The translations under genes were made by a program, and so were the position numbers. Of a stretch of DNA of 64,000 nucleotides, positions 37,053-45,818 are shown piece by piece. The stretch is from contig NZ_JHXV01000005.1 of the NCBI RefSeq assembly GCF_000621625.1, positions 186,001 to 250,000 of the forward strand, given 5' to 3'. Position 1 is the first letter of the stretch; each line of letters starts with the position of its first letter. Source of the DNA: Crocinitomix catalasitica ATCC 23190. Its GTDB lineage: Bacteria; Bacteroidota; Bacteroidia; Flavobacteriales_D; Crocinitomicaceae. The notes under the pieces are model-generated. The model searched no databases. It was not told where the DNA came from and was given only the letters and a program-made list of their open reading frames with translations.

Positions 37053-38309
37053 ATGGAAATTCTACTTAAAAAGTGTAAAATAGTTGTCCTAAATCACCCT
37101 TTAAATGGTGAAACAAAGGATATCCTTATTCGCAATGGAAAAATTGCAGTAATTGAAAAGGACATTGAATCAAGCGAAGGACAAATTGTTGAATTACCTA
37201 ATTTACATATCTCTTTGGGGTGGATGGATGCAAGGGTAAATTTTTGTGATCCAGGTGATGAAGTTAAGGAAGATATCACAACTGGATTAAGAGCTGCCGA
37301 GGCAGGTGGATTTACAGCAGTTGGCTTAACACCAAATACCAACCCTAGAATTTCGAATAAATCTCAAATAGAATACATCCGTCAAAGGTCAATACATTCG
37401 CCGACGGAAATATTTCCATTCGCTACATTAACAGAAGGGATGTTAGGAGACAACCTATCCGAAATGTACGATTTAAAGCAAGCAGGAAGTTTAGGTTTTA
37501 CAGATTACCGCAATGCTGTTTCTGGAGGATTAATGTATCGGGCACTTTTATATGCGAAGAATTTTAATGGGAAAACAATTTCATTTCCTTGTAACCGATC
37601 CATATTTGGTGAAGGACAGATTAATGAAGGCAAAGCAAGTATTTTAACCGGCCTCTCTTCTATTCCCGCTATTGAAGAATACATTATCGTTGAACGAGAC
37701 TTGAACTTAGTTCGTTATACAGAAAGTAGTGTTCATTTTACTGGAATTTCTACAAAAGATACTGTTGAATTAATCAGGAAAGCAAAAAAAGAAGGACTAA
37801 AAGTCACTGCTGACACTTATATCCATAATTTAGTTAAAATAGATTTAGATGTTGCAGGTTTTGACACCATGTTAAAACTGCTCCCTCCTTTAAGAACAGA
37901 GATAGACAAAAATGCTTTAATCGAAGGATTAGCAGATGGCACCATTGATTTCGTCTGTTCTGATCACACACCTGAGAATGTAGAAAATAAAGATGTTGAA
38001 TTTGATCATGCGGATTTTGGTGCGATCGGTGTTCAACATTTCTTCTCTTTACTGAATAGTATTGAGAAACTTAAGCTGGCTGAAAAAATGGATATTTTAG
38101 CTACACGCACAAGAAAAGTTTTCGATTTAGATTTACCTGAATTGAAAGTTGGAGCGATTGCAAACCTAACCTTATTCAACCCTAACTTAGAATATATATT
38201 GACAGAGGAATCATTAGAATCAAAATCTAAAAATACTTTTTACATCGGAGAAACCCTAAAAGGAAAAGCTTATGGCGTAATCAACCGAGGTAAATTAACG
38301 ATTAAATAA
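37053..38309 (+). CDS. Dihydroorotase-like amidohydrolase lacking the metal-binding HxH
   Basis: A 418-residue cytoplasmic protein of the amidohydrolase superfamily, closest to type I dihydroorotases (pyrC, multifunctional-complex type). In active enzymes the first strand carries DxHxH; here the same place reads GWMDARVNFCDPG, so both histidines are gone, although the later SDHTPE segment is kept. It should therefore be catalytically inactive as a dihydroorotase or use a different site; such variants are widespread in Flavobacteriales and may pair with aspartate transcarbamoylase. It is 19 bases after the BatA gene and 6 before the next, clearly in an operon. Confidence 0.85.
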   Translation: MEILLKKCKIVVLNHPLNGETKDILIRNGKIAVIEKDIESSEGQIVELPNLHISLGWMDARVNFCDPGDEVKEDITTGLRAAEAGGFTAVGLTPNTNPRISNKSQIEYIRQRSIHSPTEIFPFATLTEGMLGDNLSEMYDLKQAGSLGFTDYRNAVSGGLMYRALLYAKNFNGKTISFPCNRSIFGEGQINEGKASILTGLSSIPAIEEYIIVERDLNLVRYTESSVHFTGISTKDTVELIRKAKKEGLKVTADTYIHNLVKIDLDVAGFDTMLKLLPPLRTEIDKNALIEGLADGTIDFVCSDHTPENVENKDVEFDHADFGAIGVQHFFSLLNSIEKLKLAEKMDILATRTRKVFDLDLPELKVGAIANLTLFNPNLEYILTEESLESKSKNTFYIGETLKGKAYGVINRGKLTIK

Positions 38310-38315
38310 ATCAGT

Positions 38316-38888
38316 TTGACAAAAATTAAAAGACATAAAACTACATTCTTAAAAACTTTCTTTAAAGAACGAAAACAAGTTGGTGCACTTGCCCCAAGTT
38401 CTAAATTTTTAGTAAATAAAATGTGTGATAAAATTGACTTTGAAAATGCAAAGGCAATTTTAGAATTAGGCCCAGGAACCGGTGTTTTTTCAAAAGAAAT
38501 CCTCGCTCGCGCAAGTGCTGATACAAAAATAATTATAGTTGAATTAAACGAAGAGTTCTTTAAATTACTTCAAAAGAATTTGAAAGACCCACGCGTAATC
38601 TTAGTTAGAGACAGTGCCGACAATATCGATTTGATTTTAAGAGAAAACAATATAAAGCATGTAGACGCTATCTTATCTTCACTTCCTTTGGCTGTAATTC
38701 CAGAAAAAATTAAGAAACGAATAATCATCAAAAGCCATGCAATATTAAGAACAGGCGGCTCTTTCGTTCAATACCAATACTCGTTGAATGCAAAAAAAAT
38801 GATTGAGAAAAAATTCGGTAAAATCAAGCTTGGATTTGTTACAATAAACATACCACCCGCATTTATTTATCACGCTACAAAAGCCTGA
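38316..38888 (+). CDS. PmtA-like phospholipid N-methyltransferase family protein
   Basis: A 190-residue class I SAM-dependent methyltransferase. The N-terminus FLKTFFKERKQVGALAPSSKFL is the signature of the PmtA/COG3963 family (phosphatidylethanolamine methylation), followed by the SAM-binding loop ILELGPGTGVFS and the motif around SSLPLAVIPE. It begins with TTG; no ATG precedes the signature region. Methylation of PE or a related amine lipid is the family function, not proven here. Last gene of the LolD-to-PmtA operon, convergent with the next gene. Confidence 0.82.
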   Translation: MTKIKRHKTTFLKTFFKERKQVGALAPSSKFLVNKMCDKIDFENAKAILELGPGTGVFSKEILARASADTKIIIVELNEEFFKLLQKNLKDPRVILVRDSADNIDLILRENNIKHVDAILSSLPLAVIPEKIKKRIIIKSHAILRTGGSFVQYQYSLNAKKMIEKKFGKIKLGFVTINIPPAFIYHATKA

Positions 38889-38894
38889 TAAATC

Positions 38895-39614
38895 TTAAAA
38901 ACCGTCTTTTATTTTAGTGAAGTGCTCATATTTAGATTTAATGTATGTGATCAATTCATAATCATTAGCAGTTTGTAAAAACGCCGTATTCAAATTTAAG
39001 AACTGTATAAATTCATCATAATCATCTTGTGATAAATTGATAATATCATTGTGTACATAAATTCTTAAGATTTCTTTGACCACATCCGCTTGTTGATCCT
39101 TAAATTCCATTTCTGCAATAAGCACTTTTGTTTTTTCCTTCTTACTAAAAGCCATGTATAAAGCAGTAATTGGACTTTGAATTGCGTTCGTAACTGTAAC
39201 AACAGGGACTTCTCGCTTGGCAATATTTGCGCGCTCTTCCTTTAATTCTTCCAACGTTTTCAAAGGTCTTACGATAACCTCTTTACCCTGAATCACTAAA
39301 GGTGTTAATACAAGATCAACATGATAATTGTTTTGATAAACACTATCTTTAAAACTCAGGTAAATGGTTTTGTAACCACTCACAGAAACACCAACCACAT
39401 TCGATTTTTTAACAGTGATTTTAAATTTACCATCGTGCTCACCAAATATGCCTTTTCCGACCGTTTTATTTATTACTACAACATTATAGAATCCTACTGA
39501 ATGAATAGTATCTACAACTTGACCGGTTATTGTTACCAATGAATCATTATAATTTGATTGCTGGCCAAACCCAAATAAAGAAAAAACTAAAAATAAAACA
39601 ACGATCCCTTTCAT
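38895..39614 (-). CDS. Secreted carboxypeptidase-regulatory-like domain protein
   Basis: A 239-residue protein starting at MKGIVVLFLVFSLFGFGQQ, a signal peptide; the upstream ATG at 39692 is rejected because it would bury the signal. Residues 35-110 are a CarboxypepD_reg-like beta-sandwich (VTITGQVVDT...VGFYNVVVINKTVGKGIFGEHDGKFKITV), and the C-terminal half is helical. It is presumably attached to or located in the periplasm or outer membrane. Function unknown. Divergent from mnmA. Confidence 0.8.
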   Translation of the reverse strand: MKGIVVLFLVFSLFGFGQQSNYNDSLVTITGQVVDTIHSVGFYNVVVINKTVGKGIFGEHDGKFKITVKKSNVVGVSVSGYKTIYLSFKDSVYQNNYHVDLVLTPLVIQGKEVIVRPLKTLEELKEERANIAKREVPVVTVTNAIQSPITALYMAFSKKEKTKVLIAEMEFKDQQADVVKEILRIYVHNDIINLSQDDYDEFIQFLNLNTAFLQTANDYELITYIKSKYEHFTKIKDGF

Positions 39615-39750
39615 ACTAACCACGAAGAAACAAATTTTGTTCCAAAATCCGAAGTTAAATTCTGTTAAAGTAAAAATAGCCCGAAATTTCAAACAAAAAA
39701 ATATTTATGAAATTAGAATTTTTCAACACAAAACATTCTAACTAATTCAT

Positions 39751-39758
39751 TAATTTTG
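39751..39758 (+). promoter_or_regulatory. Possible -7 promoter element directly before mnmA
   Basis: TAATTTTG fits the Bacteroidota TAnnTTTG consensus but ends only six bases before the mnmA ATG (39764). If used, the mRNA would be leaderless. No clear -33 TTG is seen at the right distance. Confidence 0.35.
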
Positions 39759-39763
39759 CACTA

Positions 39764-40951
39764 ATGAGCAAAGAAAATAAAAAAGTAGTTGTTGGTTTAT
39801 CTGGAGGAGTAGATTCGAGTGTCGCTGCTTATCTCTTGCAAAAAGAAGGCTATAATGTCATAGGAATTTTTATGAAGAACTGGCATGATGATTCTGTTAC
39901 AATTTCAGATGATTGCCCTTGGATAGACGATAGTCAAGATGCATTATTGGTTGCTGAGAAATTGGGTATCCCGTTCCAAACAATTGATTTATCAGTTGAA
40001 TATAAAGAGAGAATCGTTGATTATATGTTCGCCGAATATGAAGCTGGCAGAACACCTAACCCCGATATTTTATGTAATCGAGAGATAAAATTTGACGTTT
40101 TTCTGGATGCAGCAAAAAAATTAGGCGCAGATTTTGTAGCTACCGGACATTATTGTAAAAAAGGTCAAGCCGCATCTGGTGAATATCAATTAATCGCTGG
40201 TGAGGATGATAATAAGGACCAAAGTTATTTTCTATGTCAGTTGACACAGGAACAATTGTCGATGGCATTATTTCCTATTGGCCACTTGCAAAAATCTGAA
40301 GTTCGAAAAATTGCGGCCGAACAAGATTTAATTACAGCGGACAAAAAGGATTCTCAAGGACTTTGTTTCATCGGAAAAGTTAAACTACCTACTTTTCTAC
40401 AGCAAAAATTAAAACCTATTGAAGGGAATGTGATTGAATTGGATGCAAACCTTCCAATATATCAGTCGTACCAAACAATAACGAATGGAGGCGATTATAA
40501 AGCTTTGGCTGTTCCATTTATTTATACTCCAGAAATGGGAACAGTTATCGGTCAACATCAAGGAGCACATTATTTTACAATTGGTCAAAGAAAAGGCTTG
40601 GCAATTGGAGGTAAAACTGAGCCGTTATTTGTAATCGGAACGGATACTATTACCAATACAATTTATACAGGACAAGGAAGTGAACACCCAGGATTAAATA
40701 GAATGGCACTTTTTATTGAAAATGACGATATTCACTGGATTCGAAATGATTTTAAACTATCTATTGGATCGATTGAACCTTACAAGGTCCGAATACGTTA
40801 TAGACAAGATTTAATGGATGCAGAATTACATCGTGAAGAAAATGGCTTATACATTCTTTTTAAAACACCAGTAAGTGGCATTAGTCCTGGACAATTCGCT
40901 GCATGGTACAAAAATGATGAACTAATTGGGTCTGGTGTTATTTCTCACTAA
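39764..40951 (+). CDS. mnmA: tRNA-specific 2-thiouridylase
   Basis: A 395-residue enzyme that thiolates the wobble uridine (s2U34) of tRNA-Lys, -Glu and -Gln. The PP-loop [10 protein letters not shown] (residues 11-20) binds ATP; catalytic C104 lies in PNPDILCN and C201 in GLCFIGKV, and the FYR-type C-terminal beta-barrel includes [10 protein letters not shown]. About 25-30 residues longer than the E. coli protein, from an inserted stretch before TPEMGTVIG. Complete and alone in its strand. Confidence 0.96.
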   Translation: MSKENKKVVVGLSGGVDSSVAAYLLQKEGYNVIGIFMKNWHDDSVTISDDCPWIDDSQDALLVAEKLGIPFQTIDLSVEYKERIVDYMFAEYEAGRTPNPDILCNREIKFDVFLDAAKKLGADFVATGHYCKKGQAASGEYQLIAGEDDNKDQSYFLCQLTQEQLSMALFPIGHLQKSEVRKIAAEQDLITADKKDSQGLCFIGKVKLPTFLQQKLKPIEGNVIELDANLPIYQSYQTITNGGDYKALAVPFIYTPEMGTVIGQHQGAHYFTIGQRKGLAIGGKTEPLFVIGTDTITNTIYTGQGSEHPGLNRMALFIENDDIHWIRNDFKLSIGSIEPYKVRIRYRQDLMDAELHREENGLYILFKTPVSGISPGQFAAWYKNDELIGSGVISH

Positions 40952-41139
40952 TTCAAACTAAAAACAGTCGTTGAATTTCCTATTCTAGATTTTGGAAATT
41001 TATGATATCCTTTGACAATATCAATCAATTCGGCTACTTCTAAAATTGATAAATGAGAATCTGCACCTAAAAGTTTGTGCGTATCCAACTGAACTTTAGC
41101 TGTTCTAATTAATGTGTTTTTGATGCAAGACATATTCAT
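40948..41139 (-). CDS. Small hypothetical protein
   Basis: A 63-residue candidate starting at [20 protein letters not shown]; an upstream ATG at 41172 is possible but gives a Lys/Arg-rich start without an obvious leader. The composition (balanced, not low-complexity) and the amphipathic [20 protein letters not shown] segment look coding. Overlaps the mnmA end by four bases in convergent orientation. No family recognised. Confidence 0.45.
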   Translation of the reverse strand: MNMSCIKNTLIRTAKVQLDTHKLLGADSHLSILEVAELIDIVKGYHKFPKSRIGNSTTVFSLN

Positions 41140-41278
41140 ATTTGAAAATTTATATTTCTTTATTCGTCTCAATTATTACGCCACAACTTAAAAAAGGTTA
41201 TTCATTCTATTTATTTTCTATAAGGAATAAATCTCTTATTCAACCTTCGTAAAGTGCAACCACTTAATTTTTAATACA

Positions 41279-41551
41279 TTAACTTCCCGTAGGTTTATAA
41301 TAATTAACAGCTTTATTCTGCCTATTTTTTGATCTATTTTCCTTAATCATAATGAGCTTAGACCTTTTCCTGTCCTTTCCCTCCCCTATTCCAGTACGAT
41401 TTTTATACGCTCTTAATTTTTGAGGTTCATCCGTCGGTAAAGAGATATCAAAAAATGCACTGGCCCTATTATATAAATTTGATTTGATTCCTTTTTTATT
41501 TAACCCCAACTGATTTAAATTGCTGATTATCCATTTTTTTATACCCATCAT
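41279..41551 (-). CDS. Small basic hypothetical protein, divergent from the HTH regulator
   Basis: A 90-residue candidate starting at one of two adjacent ATG codons (41551 or 41548; MMGIKKWII). The N-terminal half looks helical (MGIKKWIISNLNQLGLNK), the C-terminal half is rich in Lys, Arg and Asn (GKDRKRSKLIMIKENRSKNRQ), as in nucleic-acid-binding proteins. A GTG at 41587 would extend it by 12 residues. It shares the TTAAGT-box region with the divergent gene at 41758. No family recognised. Confidence 0.45.
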   Translation of the reverse strand: MMGIKKWIISNLNQLGLNKKGIKSNLYNRASAFFDISLPTDEPQKLRAYKNRTGIGEGKDRKRSKLIMIKENRSKNRQNKAVNYYKPTGS

Positions 41552-41584
41552 ATCCCGTAATTTAATTCTATCGTTTACACTACA

Positions 41585-41755
41585 CACTTAATCAATCGAC
41601 CAACATATCTTAATTAGCACTTAATCGAGAACCTCTCAGTGAATTATATATCGCAAATATCGGACATAGTTACTACTCAAAATAGAAGATTAAGTAAAAA
41701 CAATTATTAAATTTGCACTTAATCAATAATTAAGTCGTAACTTAATTTAATTAAG
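41585..41755. promoter_or_regulatory. Cluster of ACTTAATC boxes, probable operator region
   Basis: CACTTAATC occurs at 41585-41593, 41618-41626 and 41716-41724, and its inverse GATTAAGT at 41688-41695. Two inverted repeats lie just before the TTG start: ACTTAAT-CAATA-ATTAAGT (41717-41735) and CTTAAT-TTA-ATTAAG (41741-41755). The spacing and repetition between divergent genes point to binding sites for a dimeric regulator, perhaps the adjacent HTH protein. Confidence 0.65.
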
Positions 41756-41757
41756 CC

Positions 41758-42882
41758 TTGAACTTATTCTCGACATATCACCCAGCCTTAATTGCTTTAT
41801 ATTCTTTAAACGATCAGTTTAAAGGAAACTTAGGAATTTACACTTTTTGTAATGACAAAGGTGTACATGCTTATATGTGTAAAGGTGAGGATCAAGAGAG
41901 TTATACGCATCAAGAGATTGACATTAGCGATATCAAACCTAAGATTCAAGACTTCAGAAGTCTGAAGAAAGAAATATTTTGGGGAGATAAAAACGACTTA
42001 CCTTTCGTAACAAGAAGTAAGCAAATTCAACAACTATCTATTCAAGATGAGATTGAACAAAACGTCTTAATTTTTAGAGTTGACAGTGCGAATGATGACA
42101 TATCAGATGTGTTTGCAATAGAATTTTCTAAATCATTTAGTAATTTCTACATTTCCAATAGTAGGAATAATTTGTCAAGTGAAATGAAACTAAGTATTGG
42201 AAAAACTATTCGAAACCAAGTGGTTTGGATTTACAACTTCTATAAACAACAGCAATTCAACATCGAAAAGATTCAAATCGCCTATCAAAAAAGTATTGAT
42301 ACAGTTATTTCTAAAAATGAAGAGATTTCGGAAATCAAACGAACGAATGATTTATTCATTAATCAATACATCCTTCAATTGATTGGCGAACACGAATCGA
42401 AATTTAATTGTGTTATAAAGTTTGCGCCAGACTTTTTGAATCAATTAAGTGAAACTGGAGTAAGATTAAATGAACTAAATGAAATTATCGATTCAGCTTG
42501 TTCAACAGCTTACGATTTATCACTTGACAAATCGAATATTTACCTTTCCGCTAACTTAATTCGCCCAATTCATTCTATACAAGATCAACAAAACAAGTCA
42601 CACACGGTTCAATTAATCGGATTGAATAAAACAGTCGAGCTACTTGACAAGTACGAACGAGCAGCAAGAGAACTTGACCAATCAAACCAAAGAATAAATG
42701 GTAAGAATCTTGCTAAAGCGTTAAAAATTAGTGGACCTGCTGTTTCTGATGCTTTAAAAAATCATCACAAGAAAATTCATAAAGCGTTAGAAAAGAATCC
42801 AGATAGCTGGCCGTTAATCACGAATTACATTCGACCAATACGTGAAATTAAATGGAAATTAGCCAATAAAAATATTGGTTGA
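41758..42882 (+). CDS. Putative HTH transcriptional regulator
   Basis: A 374-residue cytoplasmic protein beginning with TTG (an in-frame stop lies six bases upstream, and the first ATG is only at codon 40). Near the C-terminus, KNLAKALKISGPAVSDALKNHHKKI (about residues 314-338) has the spacing of a helix-turn-helix. The remainder does not match a family I know: an N-terminal alpha/beta part and a central helical part with a coiled-coil-like stretch near residue 180. The start codon abuts an inverted repeat, which suggests autoregulation. Confidence 0.6.
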   Translation: MNLFSTYHPALIALYSLNDQFKGNLGIYTFCNDKGVHAYMCKGEDQESYTHQEIDISDIKPKIQDFRSLKKEIFWGDKNDLPFVTRSKQIQQLSIQDEIEQNVLIFRVDSANDDISDVFAIEFSKSFSNFYISNSRNNLSSEMKLSIGKTIRNQVVWIYNFYKQQQFNIEKIQIAYQKSIDTVISKNEEISEIKRTNDLFINQYILQLIGEHESKFNCVIKFAPDFLNQLSETGVRLNELNEIIDSACSTAYDLSLDKSNIYLSANLIRPIHSIQDQQNKSHTVQLIGLNKTVELLDKYERAARELDQSNQRINGKNLAKALKISGPAVSDALKNHHKKIHKALEKNPDSWPLITNYIRPIREIKWKLANKNIG

Positions 42883-43008
42883 ATCATTTCCTACTCTATT
42901 AAGTTTACATTGTATTAACAATCATCTTAAATGTTAATTTAGAATTAAAATACAGTTAACAGCTAGCCTACTCTAAAGAGGTTCTTTTGTATTCAAAATA
43001 TAAATTGG

Positions 43009-43968
43009 ATGGACAGTTCTACTTTAGTAATGTATTTAGGTTTTATACTAGCTGCTTATTCAGTTGTTGGCAATGATACAATTCAAACTTTAGGAACTTT
43101 CTTAAGTTCGAATGAACGAAAAAAATGGTGGATTCTCTGGCTATTCGCTGGTGGAATTTTATCTGCAACGTTAATTTATGGATACATCAACTATGCCGGA
43201 GACGTATCTTATGGACGATTAGCTAAATACCCATTACCAGTACATTTTTCATGGTATTTCCTTCTTCCCCCCATCATTTTAATGCTCTTAACTAGAACTG
43301 GAATCCCTGTAAGCACCTCCTTTTTAATCCTTACTTTTTTTAATGAGAAGAACTTATCTAGTATGGTACTTAAATCTCTGTCAGGATATTTAGTTGCATT
43401 TACCGCAGCTATTTTAATTTACGTGATTATTGCTAAGTCTGTAGAAAAACGTTTTATAGAAAATCCTATCACAAAACGGGAGACTAAAATATGGACGATT
43501 TTACAATGGGGATCGACAGGTTTCTTATGGTCGCAATGGCTAATTCAAGATTTTGCGAATATTTACGTTTACCTACCTAGAAAACTTGATAGCTTAACAA
43601 TGATCTTATCATTGGTTATTATTCTTGGTATGTTAGCATACATCATGTCTACAAAAGGTGGCTCCATTCAAACAATCATTCGAACGAAAACGAATACTGT
43701 CGATCTACGTTCAGCAACCATAATTGATTTCACTTATGGGATTATCTTGTTTTATTTTAAAGAATTAAATTCAGTACCAATGAGTACAACCTGGGTATTT
43801 ATTGGGATTTTAGCAGGAAGAGAGATCGCTATAAACTTAATGCTAAGAAGAGATGAAGGACGAAGATTAATGTTCAAAAATTTATTGATGGATCTCTTCA
43901 AAGTCTGTATTGGGTTAATTGTAAGTATTATATTAGTATTTGTTGTTAACTACCTAGCAAATAGATGA
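43009..43968 (+). CDS. PiT-like inorganic phosphate transporter family membrane protein
   Basis: A 319-residue polytopic protein (about nine helices). The first helix has YSVVGNDTIQTLGTFLSS, a variant of the GANDxANxxGT motif of PiT (PF01384) transporters, and internal pseudo-repeat motifs GIPVSTSFLI and SVPMSTTWVFIGILAGRE match the PVSTTH-type signature. It is shorter than typical PiT proteins and lacks the exact GAND sequence, so transport of phosphate or another anion is likely but uncertain. Followed after 34 bases by a Usp gene, probably in one transcript. Confidence 0.72.
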   Translation: MDSSTLVMYLGFILAAYSVVGNDTIQTLGTFLSSNERKKWWILWLFAGGILSATLIYGYINYAGDVSYGRLAKYPLPVHFSWYFLLPPIILMLLTRTGIPVSTSFLILTFFNEKNLSSMVLKSLSGYLVAFTAAILIYVIIAKSVEKRFIENPITKRETKIWTILQWGSTGFLWSQWLIQDFANIYVYLPRKLDSLTMILSLVIILGMLAYIMSTKGGSIQTIIRTKTNTVDLRSATIIDFTYGIILFYFKELNSVPMSTTWVFIGILAGREIAINLMLRRDEGRRLMFKNLLMDLFKVCIGLIVSIILVFVVNYLANR

Positions 43969-44002
43969 TTTATTTAAAAACTGAAGACCAACAATTAGCA
44001 CA

Positions 44003-44842
44003 ATGAAAAAAATTTTATTCCCCACTAATTTTACAGAGCTTTCATTCAATGCCTTCACATATGCGCTAGAATATGCTAAAAAATCAAAAGCTAAACTAAT
44101 CGTTTACCATGCATACAATCCATTAACATCAAAGGTTGAAGCTCAGAAATTCTACGACAAAATTGATATTGAAAACTTTATTAATAAAAAAGACAAATTC
44201 CAACCGTTTGAAAATATAAAGCTAGCACAACAGGCTAAAGAGGTTGAAATAAAGTACGTAGTGAATGAAGGAGATTTTTTAGAAAACATTAAAAAATACA
44301 TTGCAAAACGTGAAGACAAAATTGATTTAGTGATTATGGGCACGCAAAGTATGCAAAATGGACTCTTTGAAATATTCATGGAGACGAAAACATTGAGCAT
44401 ACTGGAGGATATCAATAAACCTGTTCTTGCTATACCTGAAAAAGCGATTTTTGATGGCTTAATGAATAATATTGTTTTTCTAGTAGATTATAGAGAAGAC
44501 GAAAAAAAAGCTTTAGAAGATATTCTCGTACAAGCCAAATTTTTCAAGGCTAAACTTCATGTTCTACACATAGATTTAGCCCATGGAGAATCAATCACAC
44601 CATTAATGGAGAACTTTAAGAACTCTATAGAATTATCCCATTATGATAATGTAGAATTTGTTTCTATTGACTCCATCGATATCAAAGAAACGTTACAATC
44701 ATATTGCTTGAACAATAAAATTGATATGGTTTGTTTGATTAACCACCGAAGGAATTTTTATCAAAGATTTTTTTCCTACAGCTTAACACAAGAATTATTG
44801 AGTCATTTCAGCATACCAATCATGGCAATATACGTGGACTAA
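44003..44842 (+). CDS. Tandem universal stress protein (UspA family)
   Basis: A 279-residue cytoplasmic protein with two Usp folds: residues 1-148 (KKILFPTNFTELSFNAFTYALEYAKKSKAKLIVYHAY ... DLVIMGTQSMQNG) and 152-278 (NIVFLVDYREDEKKALEDILVQAKFFKAKLHVLHID). The ATP-binding GxxGxxxS loop of class-II Usp is present only as GTQSMQNGLFE, so nucleotide binding is doubtful. It is co-directional with the PiT-like gene; its stop overlaps the convergent CDF gene stop. Confidence 0.88.
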   Translation: MKKILFPTNFTELSFNAFTYALEYAKKSKAKLIVYHAYNPLTSKVEAQKFYDKIDIENFINKKDKFQPFENIKLAQQAKEVEIKYVVNEGDFLENIKKYIAKREDKIDLVIMGTQSMQNGLFEIFMETKTLSILEDINKPVLAIPEKAIFDGLMNNIVFLVDYREDEKKALEDILVQAKFFKAKLHVLHIDLAHGESITPLMENFKNSIELSHYDNVEFVSIDSIDIKETLQSYCLNNKIDMVCLINHRRNFYQRFFSYSLTQELLSHFSIPIMAIYVD

Positions 44843-45765
44843 TTCGGTTCGACATGAATTAGCACATCTGCGATTTGTGGAATTTCTTGAATTAATTTTG
44901 ATTTCAAATCGTGCGCAATTTTGTGCCCTGCTTTAACTGTTATTTCCCCATCAACAATCAGATGTAAATCCACATGATAAACAAGTCCGGTCTTTCTGAC
45001 AAAACATTTCTCCGTTTCTATGACACCCGGAACAGTTGTAGAAATTTTTCTAATATCAATTATCATTTCATCGTAAAAATGCTCGTCCATCACTTCTCCT
45101 AAGGCAGGCCTAAAAATTCTGTAAGCATTATAAAGAATCAAAATAGAAGCGAAAATTGCCGCCCAATCATCTGCAGCTTCATATTCTTCTCCAAAGCAGA
45201 GTGCAAAACTAACACCTATTAGGGCTGCCACAGAGGTTATTGCATCGCCTCTATGATGCCAAGCTTCTGCCTTTAAAGCATTACTCTTCGTTATGCGTGC
45301 TTGGCGTTTAATTATACGATAAATCACTTCTTTAATTAGGATAACACCTAATAAAACGTAGACTGTATATGGCTTAGGCAAGCCGTGAGGTGTCATTATA
45401 TTCTGGACACTATTATAGACAATTACAATTGCCGAGAGAATTAAAAACCCAACAACTACAAATGTAATTAGTGGCTCTGCTTTACCATGACCGTATGGAT
45501 GATTCTCGTCTGCAGGCTTTGTTGCATATCGAATCCCGAACATGAACATAAGTGAGCCTAAAGCATCTAAAAACGATTCAATTGCATCTGCAATAAGCGC
45601 ATAAGAATTCCCAAAATGACCAGCAACAAATTTAATAACGGACAAAACTAGATTCGTTATTAAACTAAATAAGCCCGTTATTTTTAAGCGTTTAACTAGC
45701 GCTTTATTCTTTGTTATATTTTGACTTCTATTCGAAATTTCAGATTGTTTTAATTCATTATTCAA
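44839..45765 (-). CDS. Cation diffusion facilitator family transporter
   Basis: A 308-residue inner-membrane antiporter that exports Zn2+ or related divalent metals in exchange for protons. Helices II and V carry the metal site: ALIADAIESFLDALGS (acidic D/E pair of the signature) and HHRGDAITS (HxxxD). The loop DENHPYGHGKAEP is the typical CDF signature, and a C-terminal cytoplasmic domain (residues 220-305) has the ferredoxin-like fold with HVDLHLIVDG. An unusual ADAIESF (Glu in place of the common D/G at the second position) may affect metal selectivity. Confidence 0.93.
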   Translation of the reverse strand: MNNELKQSEISNRSQNITKNKALVKRLKITGLFSLITNLVLSVIKFVAGHFGNSYALIADAIESFLDALGSLMFMFGIRYATKPADENHPYGHGKAEPLITFVVVGFLILSAIVIVYNSVQNIMTPHGLPKPYTVYVLLGVILIKEVIYRIIKRQARITKSNALKAEAWHHRGDAITSVAALIGVSFALCFGEEYEAADDWAAIFASILILYNAYRIFRPALGEVMDEHFYDEMIIDIRKISTTVPGVIETEKCFVRKTGLVYHVDLHLIVDGEITVKAGHKIAHDLKSKLIQEIPQIADVLIHVEPN

Positions 45766-45818
45766 AATTAAAGTTAATTCAATTGAACGAATCGATTTCT
45801 CTGATTATATTTAGTCTA

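Noticed and set aside
45711-45818. Longer N-terminus for the PlsC-like acyltransferase
   Set aside because: It would overlap the divergent CDF gene by 55 bases and adds residues with no counterpart in the family; the ATG at 45819 fits better.
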